The translations under genes were made by a program, and so were the position numbers. This document shows positions 25,954-34,529 of a DNA stretch of 64,000 bases, one piece after another. Source of the stretch: Acherontichlamydia pituitae (GTDB taxonomy: Bacteria > Chlamydiota > Chlamydiia > Chlamydiales > Rhabdochlamydiaceae); contig JAHCAX010000001.1 in NCBI GenBank assembly GCA_019634675.1, positions 620,001 through 684,000 on the forward strand, read 5' to 3'. The notes under the pieces were generated by a model, which was given only the letters and a program-made list of their open reading frames with translations, searched no databases and was not told where the DNA came from. The first letter of the stretch is position 1; each line of letters starts with the position of its first letter.

Positions 25954-27078
25954 ATGGCAAGATGGATTGTTCTATTTGGATTATTTGTGAGTTCGTTTTT
26001 TGCTTCTGGTTTTTCATCGGAACAAGTGATCCATGTGTTTCTGGTCGGCCCTGGCCTTGTTGGAGGAGAACTGCTCAATCAAATTCGGGAAGGTTTTTCT
26101 GCTGGCAGACCGACCGAAGTGCGCGTGGTTGGTTTAGCTAATAGCCGCTTCATGCTGATTGATCCGCAAGGGATCGATTTAGAGAATTGGCGAGAGCGGT
26201 TGGTGCAAACAGATGACCCGATGGTCATGCAAGCCTTTTTGCAGAAGATGAAAGAGTGCGCGCTGCCCCATTCTGTGTTTGTCGATTGCACAGCGAGCCA
26301 AGCGGTCGCGAACTCTTATGCGGGCATTTTACAATCGAAGATATCGATCGTCACTCCGAACAAGAAAGCGAATTCCAGTTTGTTTTCAAGCTACTGCGTC
26401 CTTCAACAGTTGGCAAAAGAGAACGATGCGGTCTTTTTGTATGATTCGAATGTGGGAGCCGGCCTTCCATTTATTCAGACGATCAAGGGTATGCAGCGCG
26501 CTGGAGATTCGATCGTCAAGCTGGAAGCGATTTTATCGGGAACCCTAAGCTACCTCTTTAATACGTTTGATGGAACGGTCCCATTTTCAGAGATTCTGCG
26601 CCAAGCGCAGCAAAAGGGGTACACGGAGCCAGATCCACGAGACGATCTCAATGGGTTGGACATGGCAAGGAAATTTCTCATTCTAGCTCGGGAGTCAGGC
26701 TGTGCGCTTGAAATGGAAGATGTTTCTGTCGAGCAATTTCTCTCAGCGGACTGCTTTGAAGCTCGTTCCGTTTCTGATTTTTATGAAAGGCTGCGGGCTT
26801 GCGATAAACAGTTTTCAGATCTTGCCAAACAGGCAAGGGAGAATGGAAAAGTTCTCCGTTTTATCGGGACATTAGAAAATGGCCGTGCGGCCCTTTCGTT
26901 GCAAGCTGTCAACAAGGACCATCCATTCTATTCGCTGAGCGATACCGATAATATTGCTTCGATCCGCTCTCGCCGCTATTCAAAAAATCCAGTCGTCATC
27001 AGAGGGCCAGGCGCAGGAGCGCAAGTGACCGCTGCTAGCGTGCTTTCTAATATCGTTCAAGCTGGAACCAAACATTAG
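25954..27078 (+). CDS. Homoserine dehydrogenase with N-terminal signal peptide
   Basis: The enzyme interconverts aspartate semialdehyde and homoserine with NAD(P)H. After a Sec-type signal peptide (MARWIVLFGLFVSSFFASG, residues 1-19 or so) comes a complete dehydrogenase: the nucleotide-binding start VIHVFLVGPGLVGGELL, DCTASQAVANSY, VTPNKKANSS, SNVGAGLPFI, and the catalytic GYTEPDPRDDLNGLDMARK. These motifs follow the C-terminal half of enterobacterial ThrA closely, but no aspartokinase domain and no ACT domain are present. ATG at 25954 has AGGA five bases upstream; ATG at 25948 would add two residues. An exported homoserine dehydrogenase is unusual because periplasm lacks NADPH, which hints at a final place outside the bacterium. 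Confidence 0.88.
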   Translation: MARWIVLFGLFVSSFFASGFSSEQVIHVFLVGPGLVGGELLNQIREGFSAGRPTEVRVVGLANSRFMLIDPQGIDLENWRERLVQTDDPMVMQAFLQKMKECALPHSVFVDCTASQAVANSYAGILQSKISIVTPNKKANSSLFSSYCVLQQLAKENDAVFLYDSNVGAGLPFIQTIKGMQRAGDSIVKLEAILSGTLSYLFNTFDGTVPFSEILRQAQQKGYTEPDPRDDLNGLDMARKFLILARESGCALEMEDVSVEQFLSADCFEARSVSDFYERLRACDKQFSDLAKQARENGKVLRFIGTLENGRAALSLQAVNKDHPFYSLSDTDNIASIRSRRYSKNPVVIRGPGAGAQVTAASVLSNIVQAGTKH

Positions 27079-27098
27079 CAAAGCGTGGAGGTTTTATC

Positions 27099-27809
27099 GT
27101 GCTTACAGAAACGATCTCTTATCAAGACAACGGTGTCGAACTTGAAGGATTTGCAGCCTATGCGGATACGAAAAAGCGGCCGTTGGTCATTCTTTGCCAT
27201 GCTTGGAGGGGAAGAGATGAGTTTGTCTGCGGCAAGGCAAAGGAGATTGCCGGATGGGGCTATCATTGCTTTGCATTGGACATGTATGGAAAAGGGGTCT
27301 TAGGCAATTCAAAGGAAGAAAATGCGGCATTGAAAAGGCCGTTTGTTGAAGATCGCGCCCTGCTGCAAAGAAGGGTTGTCAAGGGATTTGAGACGGGATC
27401 GAAATTGCCTCATGTCGATGCGGATCGGATTGCCGCTGTGGGAATGGGCTTTGGAGGGATGTGTGCGATCGATCTTGCCCGTAGCGGAGTTGAGCTGAAG
27501 GGAGCGGTGAGCATCTATGGCCATTTCGCTCCGCCTCCTGAAACAATTGTCAAACCGATCCAGGCTAAGGTTTTGGTCCTGCATGGCTACAAAGATCCGG
27601 TGGCAGGGCAAGAGGAGCTGAGAGCTTTTGAGAAGGAAATGGATGCTGCGAAGATCGATTGGCAGGTCCATGTCTATGGTAACGCGATGCATGCTTTTGC
27701 TAATCCAAGCGCCAATGATGCCCGATCGGGAATGCTTTATAGTCCGACGGATGCGGAGCGCGCTTGGAAAGCTGCTCGAAATTTTTTTGATGCAGAGATC
27801 TTAGACTAG
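27099..27809 (+). CDS. Dienelactone-hydrolase-family protein lacking the usual nucleophile
   Basis: The 236-residue product has the alpha/beta-hydrolase fold of the dienelactone hydrolase family: LVILCHAWRGRDEF, the elbow VGMGFGGMCA, HGYKDPVAG with acid Asp166, and NAMHAFANPSA with His198. In the family the elbow is normally G-x-C-x-G-G; here residue 117 at the cysteine position is Gly. It may be a non-catalytic protein or use another residue. No signal peptide is present, unlike its neighbours. The start is GTG at 27099 with TGGAGG upstream. Confidence 0.78.
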   Translation: MLTETISYQDNGVELEGFAAYADTKKRPLVILCHAWRGRDEFVCGKAKEIAGWGYHCFALDMYGKGVLGNSKEENAALKRPFVEDRALLQRRVVKGFETGSKLPHVDADRIAAVGMGFGGMCAIDLARSGVELKGAVSIYGHFAPPPETIVKPIQAKVLVLHGYKDPVAGQEELRAFEKEMDAAKIDWQVHVYGNAMHAFANPSANDARSGMLYSPTDAERAWKAARNFFDAEILD

Positions 27810-27887
27810 GCTGCCATATCGTTTGACAAATTCATTTGAGCAATGCTAGCGTTCCTTTTGAATGGATTATCAAGAGGAGGGAAAGCT

Positions 27888-29363
27888 ATGCATTTTGTCC
27901 GGCGTTCATTGGTTGTAATAACGAGTTTCTTAAGTGCGATCGCAGCAGTTGCGCATTGTAGTTCGATTCAATGTATCCCAATGACATCGGAAGAGGTCAT
28001 CGATTTCCAATATGAAACGGAAAAGGCATTCGACCAGGCGATCGAGGGCTTAATAGCCCTTTCCGATGAACAAAAAAATGTGGAATCGGTTTTAAGGCCC
28101 TGGAGCCGGTTATCCAATGAGATTGTCGAGCGTTTTACAGTGCTGACGTTTTTAACCTATTCAGAACTTCCCTGTTTTAGAGACGCTGAAGGGGCAATGG
28201 AAGATTTATTGGATGATTTGAGCGTATCGATCATCCATAATGAATCCCTTGTCCACTCGTTCATCGCATTGGCAAATAACGCGCTTGCAGAAGGCTCTGA
28301 AATTTCACCGTATGATTGCCATTGCCTACATTCTGTGCTTGCAAGCTGCGAGAATATCAGTGGATTTCTTTCTTCTGAAGATGACATGGAAATTGACCGT
28401 CTGATCAACTTATGCGAGCAGCGGGAAAGGATCCCTTATCGGTATTTGAAGGGACAATCTTCTGAGAAGGTTGCTCAATCGGGCAGTGAATTCACTGTGC
28501 TTAACCTCAACACGTGTTTCGTGCCAAGCCGCTATCCTTATCTTTTCGGAGGGGTCTTGTTGCCATGGCAGGAGCGCGTTGCCGCATTAGCGGACAAAAT
28601 CCTTTCTGTTGATGCCGATGTGGTCTGTTTGCAAGAGGTGCACGCGGAAGATGCTTCGCAAGCGCTATTTGAGCTATTGAAGGATCGGTATTCCCATTTT
28701 TATACTGCTATCGGTCCTCGCGTCTTAGGATTTTCACTTGAGTCCCTGGGGCTTCCAAGCGGTCTGTTCGTTGCAAGCAAATACCCGATTGAAAGGCCTC
28801 AGTTCACCCTGTTTTCACTATCGGGCGTGCAGATGAACTACGGTTTTTTTGATTTTCTCATCAGCAATGGGAAGGATCCCATGGGGCACATCTACACAAC
28901 GCATATGCAGTCGTTGAAATATCATCAATTTGAAGAGATTCGGGCAGCCCAATTAGGCCAGATCTTGAAAAAGATGGAGGTTGATGCAAAATCAGACGAT
29001 CGCAAAGTCCCATTTTTCCTTTGCGGCGATTTCAATATTCCGTTCGGTTGGGGCGAGCCTGGATCGGCATTGATCGATGATAACTTCACAGATGATTACA
29101 ATCGGGAACGCGCCGAAGTAAACGGAGCAAACAGAACGTGCACCGACTACTTCACCAATCATTTTTTTTCGCCGACTAAAAATCGCGACGAGATCGATCC
29201 TTACTTCCAAATCATCGATTACGCTTTGCTGCATCGATCTGTAGGCTCCTCTGGTTATGAGATCAAGACGGTCCAAGTCCCAATGAACGACCTCGACCAG
29301 CCGGAGACAGCGCTCAGCGACCACCATGGGCTTTTGACAACTGTCAGGCTCAAGCAAGAATGA
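27888..29363 (+). CDS. Exported endonuclease/exonuclease/phosphatase-fold protein
   Basis: The 491-residue product begins with a signal peptide (MHFVRRSLVVITSFLSAIAA) and then a helical region of about 180 residues with no recognised domain. The second half is an EEP-superfamily domain: TVLNLNTCF, DVVCLQEVHAED, HMQSLKYH, FFLCGDFNIPFGW and ALSDHHGLL supply the metal-binding and catalytic residues. The family includes DNases, inositol phosphatases and bacterial sphingomyelinases; export favours a substrate outside the cytosol, but which one cannot be told. ATG at 27888 is preferred because of the strong GAGGAGGGA before it. Its stop overlaps the next start (ATGA). Confidence 0.8.
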   Translation: MHFVRRSLVVITSFLSAIAAVAHCSSIQCIPMTSEEVIDFQYETEKAFDQAIEGLIALSDEQKNVESVLRPWSRLSNEIVERFTVLTFLTYSELPCFRDAEGAMEDLLDDLSVSIIHNESLVHSFIALANNALAEGSEISPYDCHCLHSVLASCENISGFLSSEDDMEIDRLINLCEQRERIPYRYLKGQSSEKVAQSGSEFTVLNLNTCFVPSRYPYLFGGVLLPWQERVAALADKILSVDADVVCLQEVHAEDASQALFELLKDRYSHFYTAIGPRVLGFSLESLGLPSGLFVASKYPIERPQFTLFSLSGVQMNYGFFDFLISNGKDPMGHIYTTHMQSLKYHQFEEIRAAQLGQILKKMEVDAKSDDRKVPFFLCGDFNIPFGWGEPGSALIDDNFTDDYNRERAEVNGANRTCTDYFTNHFFSPTKNRDEIDPYFQIIDYALLHRSVGSSGYEIKTVQVPMNDLDQPETALSDHHGLLTTVRLKQE

Positions 29364-30391
29364 TCAAAGGGAGTCGAGGTTTTCTTTACCGGATCTTCTT
29401 TTGCAGTGTTGTAATGATAACAACACTGCAGGCTGAGCATGCCGTGCGCGCTGCAGTTGATATTGGGATGGGCGGTCCGAAGCTGCACGTTGCAGAGGTA
29501 GACTTAAATACCCATCGGATCGTGAGATCGCTGTATACTGAGAGGTTCTTCGTCAATTTTTACCGAGGGATTTCACAGGATGCTGATTCCCGATTAAGCT
29601 CCGACATAATGAGGCAAGGGCTTGCAGCGTTTAAGCAGGCGCTGGAGTTGGCACGGTTATACAACGCAGAAGGGGTTGCCGCCATTGCGACAGCGTCTTT
29701 GCGCTCGGCTGCCAATGGAGAGCAGTTTGCACAGCTGATTGAAAATGAGACGGGGATCAAGGTCCATATTGTCGATCAGAACCTGGAAGGGAAATTGACC
29801 TTTGAAGCTGTTTTAGCTCAGATGGATGTCGATGCGGAGCATCTTGTCGTCTGGGACATTGGCGGCGGCAGCACTCAGTGGATAACAGTCGATTCTGATG
29901 GAACCCATCTTGTAGGTTGCGGAGAGGAAGGATCAGGTGCATTTAGAGATTTTATCATCGAGGCCATTCAGTATCGAAACGTTAAAGAGTTCACAACTCC
30001 CAATCCGATGTCCGCAGAGGAGATTGTTCAGGCAGAAGCTCATGCTTATAGTCTAGCTGGCAAGGTAGAGCGGCGTTTTAAAGAGAAATTGGCCGATCCG
30101 CGAACGATCGTTGTCGGCGCAGGCAATGTGTTTGGATATGGCATTTTGACAATGATGGATGGAAAAAGTCCGTTCTCTTTGGAAGAGTTAGAAGCTGTTG
30201 TTGTTGGCTTGGAAAATAAAACAGACGATGATTTTGGCGGAGGAGATTATGCTTTCTGCGAAGGTTCCAATACTATTCTGGTGTATGGCTTGATGCGGGG
30301 GCTTGGGATCAAGCAGATGCAGGTTATTCCGGTAAACAATGCAGATGGAGCTTTGGTCTACAGGCCTTTTTGGAAATCAGGACTACTTTGA
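29360..30391 (+). CDS. Exported Ppx/GppA-family phosphatase
   Basis: The family hydrolyses polyphosphate or pppGpp. The 343-residue product has a signal peptide (RIFFCSVVMITTLQA, cleavage near residue 25) followed by an actin-like ATPase/phosphatase fold: AAVDIGMGGPKLH (normally DIGSNS), IATASLRSAANG, and VVWDIGGGSTQW. The family is usually cytosolic, so the signal peptide is odd. The Ser/Asn of the first phosphate loop are replaced by Met-Gly-Gly. It is coupled to the upstream gene by an ATGA overlap. Confidence 0.8.
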   Translation: MIKGSRGFLYRIFFCSVVMITTLQAEHAVRAAVDIGMGGPKLHVAEVDLNTHRIVRSLYTERFFVNFYRGISQDADSRLSSDIMRQGLAAFKQALELARLYNAEGVAAIATASLRSAANGEQFAQLIENETGIKVHIVDQNLEGKLTFEAVLAQMDVDAEHLVVWDIGGGSTQWITVDSDGTHLVGCGEEGSGAFRDFIIEAIQYRNVKEFTTPNPMSAEEIVQAEAHAYSLAGKVERRFKEKLADPRTIVVGAGNVFGYGILTMMDGKSPFSLEELEAVVVGLENKTDDDFGGGDYAFCEGSNTILVYGLMRGLGIKQMQVIPVNNADGALVYRPFWKSGLL

Positions 30392-30409
30392 AAAACCGTT
30401 GATTGATTT

Positions 30410-30443
30410 CCTTCAGACGGAGAATATCTCTCCAATCTGAAGG
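30410..30443. terminator. Bidirectional terminator between convergent genes
   Basis: CCTTCAGA and TCTGAAGG form an eight-base stem, continued inside by GGAGA/TCTCC, between the stop codons of the Ppx/GppA gene and the outer-membrane protein gene. It can serve both strands. Confidence 0.7.
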
Positions 30444-30466
30444 AAGATCAAATGCCCAACCGGGAT

Positions 30467-31627
30467 CTAGAAGTCGAACTCGAGTTGGAAGTTCAAACCT
30501 TGGAGTTGCAAATCTCCGTTCGCGGAGTTGTCAACAACAGCAGGTTGTTCCAAGCTTGGCGAAGGTGTGATCGAATGGTTGGTCAACTGATTTTGACTGA
30601 ACCAATACGCAAAGGAATAAAGGGCTGATACGCCAAAGCGGTACTTGTCCTGATGGTAGTACGTCTGCCATTGCAGGCCGAGCAGACCTTCCAGGTTGGT
30701 CCTGATCTTATTAACTGATTTTGTGAAACGTATTGTTTCAGGGAAGGAGTTGGTCGTATCGACAAAGATCCTTCCAGCCACTTTTTGCTTAAGCTCGGTT
30801 TCTCCCCAAAGAAGCGATGTCGACAAGTTTCCTAAAATAGACCAGGCTTTGTTCATATAAAATTGAAGGTCGGACCCAAATTTTATCCCAACGCCATTGA
30901 ATTCTTGGTGGCAGCGGAATGATTGATCGAAGGGAAAGGCCCCTGCAGTCGTTACAAATATCGAGTGGTATTTAACATTGAAGTGCTGATTGATCCAGGC
31001 TGCGCGCAATCCCATTTTTGGTCTTATTGAAAGCCACTTTCCGACGTAAAACTGCCGAGATAACTCAAAGTCCAAAATATTATAGTGCAATTTCCAATGC
31101 CCTGAAGCGCGGTCGGCCAAGGTTCCTGTCAATAAAGGGATCAGGTTTGGAAGAATGGAGCGGGCAGGGGTTTGACTTGCATCTGTGGATATAGTGCGGT
31201 CGCTGTCGGTGTTCAAGTGGGTCCAAGATAGGCGGGCAAGCCACTGTTCCCGTTGCGGAAAGATATAACCAAGGCCAACCTGGACGCCAGGATCCCATTC
31301 ATCAAATAATGGGCTGATGAGTTTTGCTTTACCATTGATGGAGGTGGGAATGCTGTTGTCTGATAAACCTTCCAAATGGATTTTTTCAGCAAATTGGTAG
31401 CCGTCTGACTTTGCGTTCCAATAGAGGAAGCTGCCATCGACCACCCATCCTTTGTCGACAGGAGCGCTTGCGCTGATCGGCTGAAGCTGGCCGCGGATGT
31501 TTGTTTGTGTAGCAGGAGGATTATTTTGAGAGTTAGGCGCTGAAGTGGAATCGGAAAAAAGATGGATTGTCAGCGTTTGTGCAAGCAGCGTACAGGCGGT
31601 CATAAACGGAAACAGTTTCATAAGCAA
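30467..31627 (-). CDS. Lpg1974-family outer membrane beta-barrel protein
   Basis: The 386-residue product has a signal peptide (MKLFPFMTACTLLAQTLT), a linker and then alternating amphipathic strands ending in a C-terminal Phe (FQLEFDF), the mark of an outer-membrane barrel. Patterns such as WVVDGSFLYWNAKSDGYQFA and DPGVQVGLGYIFP match the Lpg1974 family, which is widely expanded in Legionella and in chlamydia-like bacteria as MOMP-like porins. It is convergent with the Ppx/GppA gene. Its promoter should lie in the region containing an inverted-repeat element. Confidence 0.8.
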   Translation of the reverse strand: MLMKLFPFMTACTLLAQTLTIHLFSDSTSAPNSQNNPPATQTNIRGQLQPISASAPVDKGWVVDGSFLYWNAKSDGYQFAEKIHLEGLSDNSIPTSINGKAKLISPLFDEWDPGVQVGLGYIFPQREQWLARLSWTHLNTDSDRTISTDASQTPARSILPNLIPLLTGTLADRASGHWKLHYNILDFELSRQFYVGKWLSIRPKMGLRAAWINQHFNVKYHSIFVTTAGAFPFDQSFRCHQEFNGVGIKFGSDLQFYMNKAWSILGNLSTSLLWGETELKQKVAGRIFVDTTNSFPETIRFTKSVNKIRTNLEGLLGLQWQTYYHQDKYRFGVSALYSFAYWFSQNQLTNHSITPSPSLEQPAVVDNSANGDLQLQGLNFQLEFDF

Positions 31628-31998
31628 ACTCCAATTTATTCGCGGATTAAAAGCGGTTACGTTGTGATGATAAACTTTTTTTACTGTCCTCTTGCCGCTT
31701 AGAATAATCGACGATCAATTTACTGTAAAATTTTTTGTAGACGCGTTAGGCTATAGACCTGTAACTCGATGTTCCACTTTTTTGCGGCCAGAAGAGAATT
31801 TTTGACAAAATCAGATTAAAACGCAGTGATCCGAACGAGAAGTCCCATAGTGAATAGCTATGGGTGACGAGAGAGATTGATATGATGCAGTCATAAAATT
31901 TTCAGATGGCCTCAAAAAAGTGGAACATCGAGTGTTAAGATCCCTTGGAGTTTAAAGTTTTCCGAAAGGCATGGAATTGTTTTAAGGAATGGAGGCCT
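31628..31998. other. 371-bp divergent intergenic region holding an inverted-repeat element
   Basis: This region separates the divergent outer-membrane protein and acs genes. The middle is taken by an inverted-repeat element at 31765-31932. The bases before it (TTACTGTCCTCTTGCC, TTTACTGTAAAATTTTTTG) may hold the promoter of the outer-membrane protein. No gene is seen. Confidence 0.5.
31765..31932. mobile_element. MITE-like element, 168 bp, 25-bp terminal inverted repeats (24/25)
   Basis: The left end 31765-31789 (CTCGATGTTCCACTTTTTTG...) is the reverse complement of 31908-31932 with one mismatch in 25. Inside lies a hairpin CCCATAG/CTATGGG at 31844-31864. There is no open frame of note. A clean target duplication is not seen (TGTAA against TGTTAA outside). 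The structure fits a MITE or the remains of an insertion sequence; it could also act as an RNA hairpin. Confidence 0.55.
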
Positions 31999-33948
31999 AT
32001 GACTGAAATTTCCCATCGTTTTTCAAGCAGCAGCACAATACTGGACGATTCTGATACCGTTTACCCATCTGTTGCATTTAAGGAAAATGCCAACATCCAG
32101 TCTTTTTCTATTTTTGAAGAAGCTGCCCAAGATCGCGTTGCGTTCTGGGAGAGCCAAGCGAAATGCCTTGATTGGTTCCGTCTCTGGGACAAGGTCCTAG
32201 AATGGGACCCTCCTCATGCAAAATGGTTTCTTGGCGGCGCGCTGAATGCGTCGCATAACTGTCTTGACCGTCACATGAAGACTCCCGTGCGCAATAAAGT
32301 AGCTCTGATTTGGGAAGGGGAAAGAGGGGAAGAGAAGCGCATGACTTATGAGGACCTCTTTCGAGTAGTTTGCAAGTTCAGCAATGTGCTCAAAGGATTA
32401 GGCATTAAGAAAGGAGACAAGGTTGCGATCTATCTGCCGATGATTCCTGAAGCGGTCGTTGCCATGCTGAGCTGTGCACGCATCGGCGCTGTCCATACGG
32501 TGGTCTTTGCCGGATTTTCCGCAGAGTCTTTGAAGGACAGGATCTTGGACGCTGAAGCGAAACTGCTCATTACGGCCGATGGGGGATTCCGGAAGGGAAA
32601 GATCGTTCCTACAAAAGCGATTGCTGACCAAGCGCTCGAGCAAGCCCCCTGCGTGGAAAAGGTGGTCGTAGTAAAGCGGACCGATCATTCTGTGAACATG
32701 GTTTCTGATAGAGACTTCTGGTACGGCGATTTGATGCAAGATGCTGAGCCTGAGTGCCCATCTGTTGCAATGGATGCAGAGGACGAGCTGTTTATCCTCT
32801 ATACGTCGGGGACGACGGGGAAGCCCAAGGGAATTGTCCATACGACTGGGGGCTATCTGGTCGGGGCGACAATGAGCATGCGCTGGGTCTTTGATATCAA
32901 GCCCTCCGATATATATTGGTGCACTGCGGATATTGGATGGATCACCGGACATAGCTATGTGGTCTATGGCCCCCTTTCCAATGGGATGACCCAGCTGATC
33001 AATGAGGGGGTCCCAGATTTCCCTGAGAGGGACAGGTTTTGGAAGCTGATTGAAAAATATGGGGTGACGATCCTCTATACGGCGCCGACAGCCATCCGCA
33101 CGTTCATGAAGTGGGGAGATCAATGGCCTGATGGGTGCGATCTTTCATCGTTGCGCTTGCTTGGGACAGTGGGAGAGCCGATCAATCCGGAAGCCTGGCT
33201 GTGGTACCATCGGTGCATTGGTCAGGGAAAATGTCCTGTTGTGGACACCTGGTGGCAGACAGAGACCGGAAGCATCATGATAGCTCCGGTCCCCGGCATC
33301 ACTCCCCTTAAGCCGGGAAGTGCGACCCGCCCTCTGCCAGGGATCGATATTGCTGTCTTGGATGAAAAAGGCGAGGAGCAGTCTTCCGGATTCTTAGTGG
33401 TCACATCTCCCTGGCCCTCGATGTTAAGAGGGATTCATAAAGACCCAGCGCGCTTTAAAGAGACCTACTGGAAAAAATGGAATGGGCAGTTTTATTTCAC
33501 CGGCGATAGCGCCAAAAGGGATGAAGAAGGGTATTTTTGGCTGACGGGCCGGATGGACGATGTGATCAACGTTTCCGGACATCGGCTAGGGGTCAACGAG
33601 ATCGAAAGCGCTTTGATCGACCACCAGGATGTAGCCGAAGCTGCAGTGATCGCTGTTTCCCACCCGATCAAAGGGCAGGCGATCAACGCCTTTGTCAACT
33701 TAAAGGAAAAAGTTGTATTCAATCCCGATGTTGAGGCAGAGCTTAAGCAGCATGTCGTTCAAAAGATCGGGGCGATTGCCCGTCCTGAAAGGATTATTTT
33801 TATTGGAGACCTTCCGAAAACGCGCAGCGGCAAGATCATGAGGCGTCTGCTTCGCGATGTTGCAGAAGGGCGCGTTGCGGGCGATGTCACGACGCTGTCC
33901 GATCCAAGCGTCATCGAAGCAATCAAAGGAAAATATCAAGAAGAATGA
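31999..33948 (+). CDS. acs: Acetyl-CoA synthetase (AMP-forming)
   Basis: Acs makes acetyl-CoA from acetate, ATP and CoA by an acetyl-adenylate. The 649-residue product has the adenylate-forming core YTSGTTGKPKGIVHTTGG at about 268-285, WWQTETGS, the hinge GRMDDVINVSGHRLG and the catalytic lysine in PKTRSGKIMRRLL near residue 612, the site regulated by acetylation in other bacteria. ATG at 31999 gives the usual N-terminus; TTG or ATG codons further upstream would add residues unlike the family. No signal peptide is seen. The stop overlaps the next start (ATGA), so the two are coupled. Confidence 0.93.
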   Translation: MTEISHRFSSSSTILDDSDTVYPSVAFKENANIQSFSIFEEAAQDRVAFWESQAKCLDWFRLWDKVLEWDPPHAKWFLGGALNASHNCLDRHMKTPVRNKVALIWEGERGEEKRMTYEDLFRVVCKFSNVLKGLGIKKGDKVAIYLPMIPEAVVAMLSCARIGAVHTVVFAGFSAESLKDRILDAEAKLLITADGGFRKGKIVPTKAIADQALEQAPCVEKVVVVKRTDHSVNMVSDRDFWYGDLMQDAEPECPSVAMDAEDELFILYTSGTTGKPKGIVHTTGGYLVGATMSMRWVFDIKPSDIYWCTADIGWITGHSYVVYGPLSNGMTQLINEGVPDFPERDRFWKLIEKYGVTILYTAPTAIRTFMKWGDQWPDGCDLSSLRLLGTVGEPINPEAWLWYHRCIGQGKCPVVDTWWQTETGSIMIAPVPGITPLKPGSATRPLPGIDIAVLDEKGEEQSSGFLVVTSPWPSMLRGIHKDPARFKETYWKKWNGQFYFTGDSAKRDEEGYFWLTGRMDDVINVSGHRLGVNEIESALIDHQDVAEAAVIAVSHPIKGQAINAFVNLKEKVVFNPDVEAELKQHVVQKIGAIARPERIIFIGDLPKTRSGKIMRRLLRDVAEGRVAGDVTTLSDPSVIEAIKGKYQEE

Positions 33949-34511
33949 AAACTCTAACTTTTTGTCTATTAGGTATGCTATCATTGATGGGTCCATTTTC
34001 AATGGAGGCTGCGAGTCCATTGCCCATGAAAGGAGATGCCCAAGTGGAACCCTATAAAACGACTGAAAAGGCTGAAATGATCGTGATCGGAATTGCCTGC
34101 AGAACTTCAAATGCGCCTGATGCAGGGCCTAAAGACATCCCTCGGCTTTGGGAAAGGTTTTATACTGAAGGAGTATTTGACAAAATCCCGAATAAAACGT
34201 CGGATGATGTCATTGCCCTGTATTGCGACTACGAAGGAGATTTTACCCAACCTTACACGTGCGTGATCGGTTGCGCTGCTGCTTCCATGGACCAGATCCC
34301 TGAAGGGATGGTTGCAAAGAGGCTGCCCGCTTCAAAGTATGCCCGATTTGCTGTCGCGGGGGAGTTCCCGAACAGCTTGATCAATGCATGGGGCCTGATA
34401 TGGAAGACTGATTTGCAGCGCACCTACACAGGCGATTTTGAAATGTACAGCAAAGATTTTGCCGCCGACCCTTTAAAGAGAATGGATATCTATATTGCTG
34501 TTGAGGAATAG
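33945..34511 (+). CDS. Exported effector-binding-domain (GyrI/Cass2-like) protein
   Basis: The 188-residue product has a signal peptide (MKTLTFCLLGMLSLMGPFSM, cleavage after about residue 22) and then a single effector-binding domain as in GyrI-like and Cass2 proteins: IPRLWERFYTEGVFDKIPN, VIALYCDYEGDFTQPYTCV, LPASKYARFAVAGEFP, DFEMYSKDF. Such domains bind small cationic or aromatic ligands. A cytosolic paralogue without signal peptide lies at 50061. It is translationally coupled to acs (ATGA), which links them in expression, not clearly in function. Confidence 0.75.
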   Translation: MKTLTFCLLGMLSLMGPFSMEAASPLPMKGDAQVEPYKTTEKAEMIVIGIACRTSNAPDAGPKDIPRLWERFYTEGVFDKIPNKTSDDVIALYCDYEGDFTQPYTCVIGCAAASMDQIPEGMVAKRLPASKYARFAVAGEFPNSLINAWGLIWKTDLQRTYTGDFEMYSKDFAADPLKRMDIYIAVEE

Positions 34512-34529
34512 AATCTGCAGGAGTTAAAA

